Positions 60,505 to 64,000 of a stretch of 64,000 bases of DNA are shown piece after piece. The DNA is from Streptomyces seoulensis. Lineage in GTDB: Bacteria > Actinomycetota > Actinomycetes > Streptomycetales > Streptomycetaceae. The first letter of the stretch is position 1. The number at the start of each line of letters is the position of its first letter. The notes beneath the pieces are model-generated. The model saw nothing but the letters and a program-made list of their open reading frames with translations. It made no database searches and was not told where the DNA came from. The stretch is taken from assembly GCA_013364255.1 (NCBI GenBank), contig CP054936.1:248001-312000 (forward strand), read 5' to 3'. The translations under genes and the position numbers were made by a program.

Positions 60505-62310
60505 GTGTTGCCGTTCCTCTCGTTCCTCGTCCCCCACCGCCGACGCCACCCGTCCGCGGCCCACGGCGCCCCTCGCGCGCGCCGGCCGAGACCCCTCGCG
60601 CGGCTCTCCCGGCGCACCGCGCTGACCGCCCTCCTCGCACCGGCCGTCGTCCTCGGTCTGTCCCTCGGCCAGTCCGCCGCCGCGGCGGCCGCCCCCACCC
60701 CCTCCCCCGCCGCGGGCGCCGCCACAGCGGCGGGCCCGGCACGGACCGCGAGCGTGCGGGCCGGGAACGTCTCCGTCCTCGCGACCGGCACGACGCTGGG
60801 CACCGGCACCGGCCTGTATCCCCGGGCCGTCCGGCTCGCCCACAACGGCGCCGCCAACGGCAGGATCATCGCCGGCGTCGTCACCTTCGACGGCGACAAC
60901 GGAATCGGGGCCATCCACGAGAGCACCGACTCCGGGGCCACGTTCAAACAGGTGGGCAAGGTCGCCGACCCGCAGTCCTCAGGCGGACGGGGACTGTGCT
61001 GCACCACGCTCTTCGAGCTCCCCCGGCAGGTGGGCAACCTGCCGGCCGGCACCCTGCTGTGGGCCTCCTCCGCCGGCCAGGACACGCCGAACCGGCGTAT
61101 GTCACTGCGCATCTGGCGGAGCAACGACGTGGGCCGCACCTGGTCCTACCTCTCCGCCTGCGCCACCGCGACCGGCACCGCGGGCCTGTGGGAGCCGGAG
61201 TTCTCGGTGGCCGCCGACGGCGCGCTGGTGTGTCACTACTCCGACGAGACGGACCCCGCGCACAGCCAGAAACTCGTCGCCGTGCGCAGTTACGACGGCG
61301 TCACCTGGCAGGGCCGGCACGACACCGTGGCGAGCGGCCTGTCCACCGACCGGCCGGGCATGCCGGTGGTGCGCCGACTGCCCAATGGCACCTACTTCAT
61401 GAGCTACGAAATCTGCACTCCCGGCGGCCAGTACCAGTGCGTGGTGCACTACCGGACCTCCGCGGACGGCTGGAACTGGGGCGACCCGACGTATCTCGGC
61501 GTCCGGCCCCAGACGGCCGACGGGAAGTACTTCCGTGCCGCGCCCACCATCGCCTGGGCGCCGGCGCCCGACGGCGGCCCCAACGGCAGGATCCTGCTGA
61601 TCGGACAGCGCCTGCTCAACAAGGACGGCACCGTCGCGGCGGACAGCGGGCACACCATCCTCGCCAACACGGAGAACGGCACCGGAAACTGGTACGAGCT
61701 GGACTCCCCGGTGAACGTCCCGTCGCCGGAGGTGAACTACTGCCCCAACTACAGCTCGCCGCTGCTGCCTTCGGCCGACGGCAGGCAGGTGCTCCAGATC
61801 GCCACCGACTGGGACGGTTCGGTGTGCCGGCCCTACTACGCCACCGGCGGTCTGCTCGGCAGCGCCGACGCCTCCGGGGTCGCCGACGGCGGGACCTACC
61901 GGCTCGTGAACGCCAACAGCGGTCTCTGCCTCGACGTCTCCGCCGACTCCCGCGCGCCCGGCGGCAACATCCAGCAGTGGACCTGCAACGGCCTCGGCCC
62001 GCAGAAGTGGAGGTTCGCCGCCCACGGCGACGGCGTCTTCACGCTGACCGGCGCCAACAGCGGCTACTGCATGGACGTCGAGAACGGCTCCGCGACACCG
62101 GGCGCGAACGTCCGGCAGTGGTACTGCAACGGCGCGGCGGCGCAGGACTGGCGCCTGTCGAACGTCGGCCGCGGGTACTACCGGCTCGTCGCCAGGTCCA
62201 GCGGCCAGTGCCTGGACGTGGCCGGCGGCTCCCGCGACCCCGGCGGCAACGTGCAGCAGTACACGTGCAACGGCCTGGAGCCGCAGATCTGGCGGCTGGA
62301 GCGGGTCTGA
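60505..62310 (+). CDS. Secreted sialidase-like protein with ricin-B lectin domain
   Basis: 601 residues. The N-terminal signal has a twin-arginine-like SRRTALTALLAPAVVLGLSLG and an Ala-rich cleavage region. The middle about 350 residues form a beta-propeller with Asp-box motifs STDSGATF and SNDVGRTW and conserved ISPxxSYD-like LVAVRSYDG, as in BNR-repeat sialidase/glycosidase proteins. The last about 125 residues (from GGTYRLVNANSGLCLDV) form a ricin-type beta-trefoil with three QxW-like repeats (QQWTC, RQWYC, QQYTC). It would act on extracellular glycans, held by the lectin. GTG 60505 follows GGAAGGA; ATG 60466 or 60484 would extend it. Confidence 0.88.
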   Translation: MLPFLSFLVPHRRRHPSAAHGAPRARRPRPLARLSRRTALTALLAPAVVLGLSLGQSAAAAAAPTPSPAAGAATAAGPARTASVRAGNVSVLATGTTLGTGTGLYPRAVRLAHNGAANGRIIAGVVTFDGDNGIGAIHESTDSGATFKQVGKVADPQSSGGRGLCCTTLFELPRQVGNLPAGTLLWASSAGQDTPNRRMSLRIWRSNDVGRTWSYLSACATATGTAGLWEPEFSVAADGALVCHYSDETDPAHSQKLVAVRSYDGVTWQGRHDTVASGLSTDRPGMPVVRRLPNGTYFMSYEICTPGGQYQCVVHYRTSADGWNWGDPTYLGVRPQTADGKYFRAAPTIAWAPAPDGGPNGRILLIGQRLLNKDGTVAADSGHTILANTENGTGNWYELDSPVNVPSPEVNYCPNYSSPLLPSADGRQVLQIATDWDGSVCRPYYATGGLLGSADASGVADGGTYRLVNANSGLCLDVSADSRAPGGNIQQWTCNGLGPQKWRFAAHGDGVFTLTGANSGYCMDVENGSATPGANVRQWYCNGAAAQDWRLSNVGRGYYRLVARSSGQCLDVAGGSRDPGGNVQQYTCNGLEPQIWRLERV

Positions 62311-62342
62311 CACACCGGCGCGGCCCGCGGTACACGCGTACC

Positions 62343-62384
62343 CGTGAGGACGCCTCCGAACTCACACCTGGAGGCGTCCTCACG
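62343..62384. terminator. Bidirectional terminator hairpin
   Basis: A perfect 15-bp stem (62343-62357 with 62370-62384) and a 12-base loop lies between the convergent sialidase-like and SDR genes. It is the same design as the hairpin near 59.3 kb. Confidence 0.85.
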
Positions 62385-62413
62385 CGCGTCGGCCGCCTTC
62401 CGCGCCGGCCCGG

Positions 62414-63295
62414 TCACGGACGCCGCTCGGGCGGCAGCTCCACGGGGTAGGGCTCCGCGAAGTCCGCCGACCGGCTCACCTGCTCCCAGGCCGTCGCCTC
62501 GGCGAGCCGGCCGCGGGAGTGGTCCAGGGCCATCGTCGCGGCGTTCACGCCGAGGAGGAGGTGGCCCGGGACCTGCTCGCGCCCCACGGTGCGCACGATG
62601 ATCTCAGCGGCGCGGCGGGGATCCCCGGCCGCGCCGTCCGTGCTCTGCCGCACGCGCCGGTTCATCTCGCCCACGGTCCGGTCGTAGGCGTCGGGGACGG
62701 CGTGGACCGTCATGGACGAGCCGGCCCAGTCGGTGGCGAAGCCGCTGGGCTCGACCACCATGACCCGCACGCCGAACGGCGCGGTCTCCGCGGCCAGCAC
62801 ACGGCTGAAGCCGTCGACCGCGAACTTGGCCGCCTGGTAGGAGGCGATGCCCGGCGACCCGCCGACCCGGCCCCCGACGGAGGAGAACTGCACGACGGTG
62901 CCCGATCCCTGCCGGCGCAGGGTGGGCAGCGCCGCCTTCGTGACGTTGTAGACACCCCAGAAGTTCGTCTCGAACTGGGCGCGGAAGTCGTCGTCGTCCG
63001 CGGTCTCGATGGGCGACACGTTCGCGTAGCCCGCGTTGTTCACGAGGACGTCGACGCGTCCGAAGTGCGCGATCGCCGCCTCGACGGCCGCACGGGCCGC
63101 CTCGGGGCTGGTGACGTCCAGGGGGAGGGTGAGGACACGATCGCCGTACTCGGCGAACTCCTGCGCCAGGGTCTCGGGGCGGCGGGCCGTGGCGACGACG
63201 TGGTGGCCGGCCTCCAGCGCGGCGGCGACCAGGGCGCGGCCGAGGCCGCGCGACGAACCGGTGATGAACCAGACCTGCGGGTGTGTGGCACTCAT
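62414..63295 (-). CDS. Short-chain dehydrogenase/reductase
   Basis: 293 residues. WFITGSSRGLGRAL is the NAD(P)-binding TGxxxGxG motif, LVNNAGYANV the NNAG block, SSVGG the catalytic Ser region, and SYQAAKFAVDG the YxxxK pair. Length and C-terminal extension fit the classical SDR group acting on small carbonyl compounds with NADP(H). It is divergent from a TetR gene, with a doubled 9-bp site in the gap. The substrate is unknown. Confidence 0.93.
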   Translation of the reverse strand: MSATHPQVWFITGSSRGLGRALVAAALEAGHHVVATARRPETLAQEFAEYGDRVLTLPLDVTSPEAARAAVEAAIAHFGRVDVLVNNAGYANVSPIETADDDDFRAQFETNFWGVYNVTKAALPTLRRQGSGTVVQFSSVGGRVGGSPGIASYQAAKFAVDGFSRVLAAETAPFGVRVMVVEPSGFATDWAGSSMTVHAVPDAYDRTVGEMNRRVRQSTDGAAGDPRRAAEIIVRTVGREQVPGHLLLGVNAATMALDHSRGRLAEATAWEQVSRSADFAEPYPVELPPERRP

Positions 63296-63306
63296 GGTTT
63301 TAGTAC

Positions 63307-63337
63307 AACACCGTTCTCTTAATAGTGCAACACCGTT
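63307..63337. promoter_or_regulatory. Paired operator half-sites AACACCGTT x2, 22 bp apart
   Basis: AACACCGTT occurs at 63307-63315 and 63329-63337, exactly 22 bp apart (two helical turns), each centred on an AAC-ACC-GTT inverted repeat; the second extends to GCAAC-ACC-GTTGC. They lie between the divergent SDR and TetR genes and are likely TetR sites. Confidence 0.7.
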
Positions 63338-63364
63338 GCGCTACGAGTCCTTATGATGTCCTCC

Positions 63365-64000
63365 ATGAGTGAGCCTGCCTTTCAGCGTGCGCGCAGCGCG
63401 GCGGCCAAACAGGCCCGTGAACAGGCGATCCTGGAGGCGGCCCGCGCACTCGGCCGCCGCCATGGGGTGCGCGACGTCACCCTCACCGACATCGCGGCGG
63501 CCGTGGGCATGCACAAGTCGGCGCTGCTGCGCTACTTCGAGACCCGGGAGCAGATCTTCCTCGCCCTGACCGCGGACGGCTGGCGGCAGTGGTCCGCCGA
63601 CCTGTGCGGCGATCTGGCGGGCCGGGCGCGGGCCACCCCCGCCGAGGTCGCCGAGGCCGTCACCGGCACGCTCGCGGCCCGCCCCATGTTCTGCGACCTG
63701 CTGGCCCAGGCCCCCCTGAACCTGGAGCGGAACGTGTCGATCGAGTCGGTGCGGTCCTTCAAACTGGTGACGCTCGGGGAGGTGGAGCGGATCGGCCGGG
63801 AGTTGCGCCGCCTCCTCGGACTGACCGAGTCGCAGGCCGTCGACACGATCGCCACGGCGACCAGCATGGCGGGAGCGCTGTGGCAGATGGCCACCCCGGG
63901 GCCGCGTGTGCGGGAGCTGTACCTGAGCGACCCCCGGCTGGGCCATGCCCTCGTCGAGGTGGAGCCCCGCCTGACCCGCGTCCTCACCGCCTACCTCACC
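63365..64000 (+). CDS. TetR-family regulator (C-terminus cut by window edge)
   Basis: The first 212 residues are seen and the frame is open at the edge. The HTH segment is REQAILEAARALGRRHGVRDV then TLTDIAAAVGMHKSALLRYFETREQIF. The ligand domain follows, rich in Ala/Leu. The ATG at 63365 is the first Met after the doubled operator. It is divergent from the SDR gene and probably represses it. Confidence 0.9.
   Translation, partial: MSEPAFQRARSAAAKQAREQAILEAARALGRRHGVRDVTLTDIAAAVGMHKSALLRYFETREQIFLALTADGWRQWSADLCGDLAGRARATPAEVAEAVTGTLAARPMFCDLLAQAPLNLERNVSIESVRSFKLVTLGEVERIGRELRRLLGLTESQAVDTIATATSMAGALWQMATPGPRVRELYLSDPRLGHALVEVEPRLTRVLTAYLT

Overview
The window is very GC-rich DNA with GC-biased third codon positions, frequent GTG starts, four-base ATGA/GTGA gene overlaps and protein families typical of actinomycetes. 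It most resembles a Streptomyces chromosome arm. It carries about 45 genes. No rRNA, tRNA, CRISPR array or intact insertion sequence was recognised.

Region 1 (1-16.4 kb) is mixed chromosomal content. It holds the C-terminal part of a formylglycine-generating enzyme, an endonuclease VII-like protein and a HIT protein. A sugar-handling run follows (aldo/keto reductase, glucose-dehydrogenase-like enzyme, sugar porter, FUSC membrane protein). Then come two small unknown proteins, an FAD monooxygenase divergent from a TetR regulator, a DEAD-box helicase, a GNAT acetyltransferase, a CGNR-type regulator divergent from an alpha/beta hydrolase, and a glutaryl-CoA-dehydrogenase-like enzyme.

Region 2 (16.5-40.0 kb) is the centrepiece, a hybrid NRPS-PKS cluster. 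A leftward four-gene operon of overlapping genes (ACP, acyl-CoA dehydrogenase, FkbH-type HAD enzyme, 3-hydroxyacyl-CoA dehydrogenase) matches the FkbH/I/J/K set that turns a C3 glycolytic unit into hydroxymalonyl-ACP. No O-methyltransferase is present, so methoxymalonyl-ACP is not expected. Divergent from it lie a 3837-residue NRPS (A-PCP / C-A-PCP-E / C-PCP / C-A-PCP), a 2359-residue hybrid (KS-degenerate AT-ACP / C-A-PCP-E-like) and a KASIII-like synthase. Three parts are missing from the line: one module has no A domain, the AT has lost its GHSxG serine, and there is no thioesterase. The KASIII-like protein, one base downstream, is a candidate for chain release or for using the hydroxymalonyl unit. 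A second FAD monooxygenase with a divergent TetR regulator and a strong palindromic operator flanks the cluster (40.1-42.3 kb).

Region 3 (42.4-53.9 kb) holds a secreted esterase, then a leftward response regulator - histidine kinase - secreted protein-arginine deiminase operon. It also has a short HU-like protein, a TerF-like VWA protein, a PNPOx-fold protein, a GNAT, a HAD-like protein and a MurJ-like flippase gene broken by a one-base frameshift.

Region 4 (54-64 kb) has a P-loop protein, a HutD-family protein, a double Lrp/AsnC regulator divergent from an MFS transporter/M20 amidohydrolase pair, two small families (DUF4232, DUF3253), and a secreted sialidase-like protein with a ricin-B lectin domain. 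It ends with an SDR enzyme divergent from a TetR regulator that runs off the window. Two perfect 15-16 bp hairpins separate the convergent pairs.
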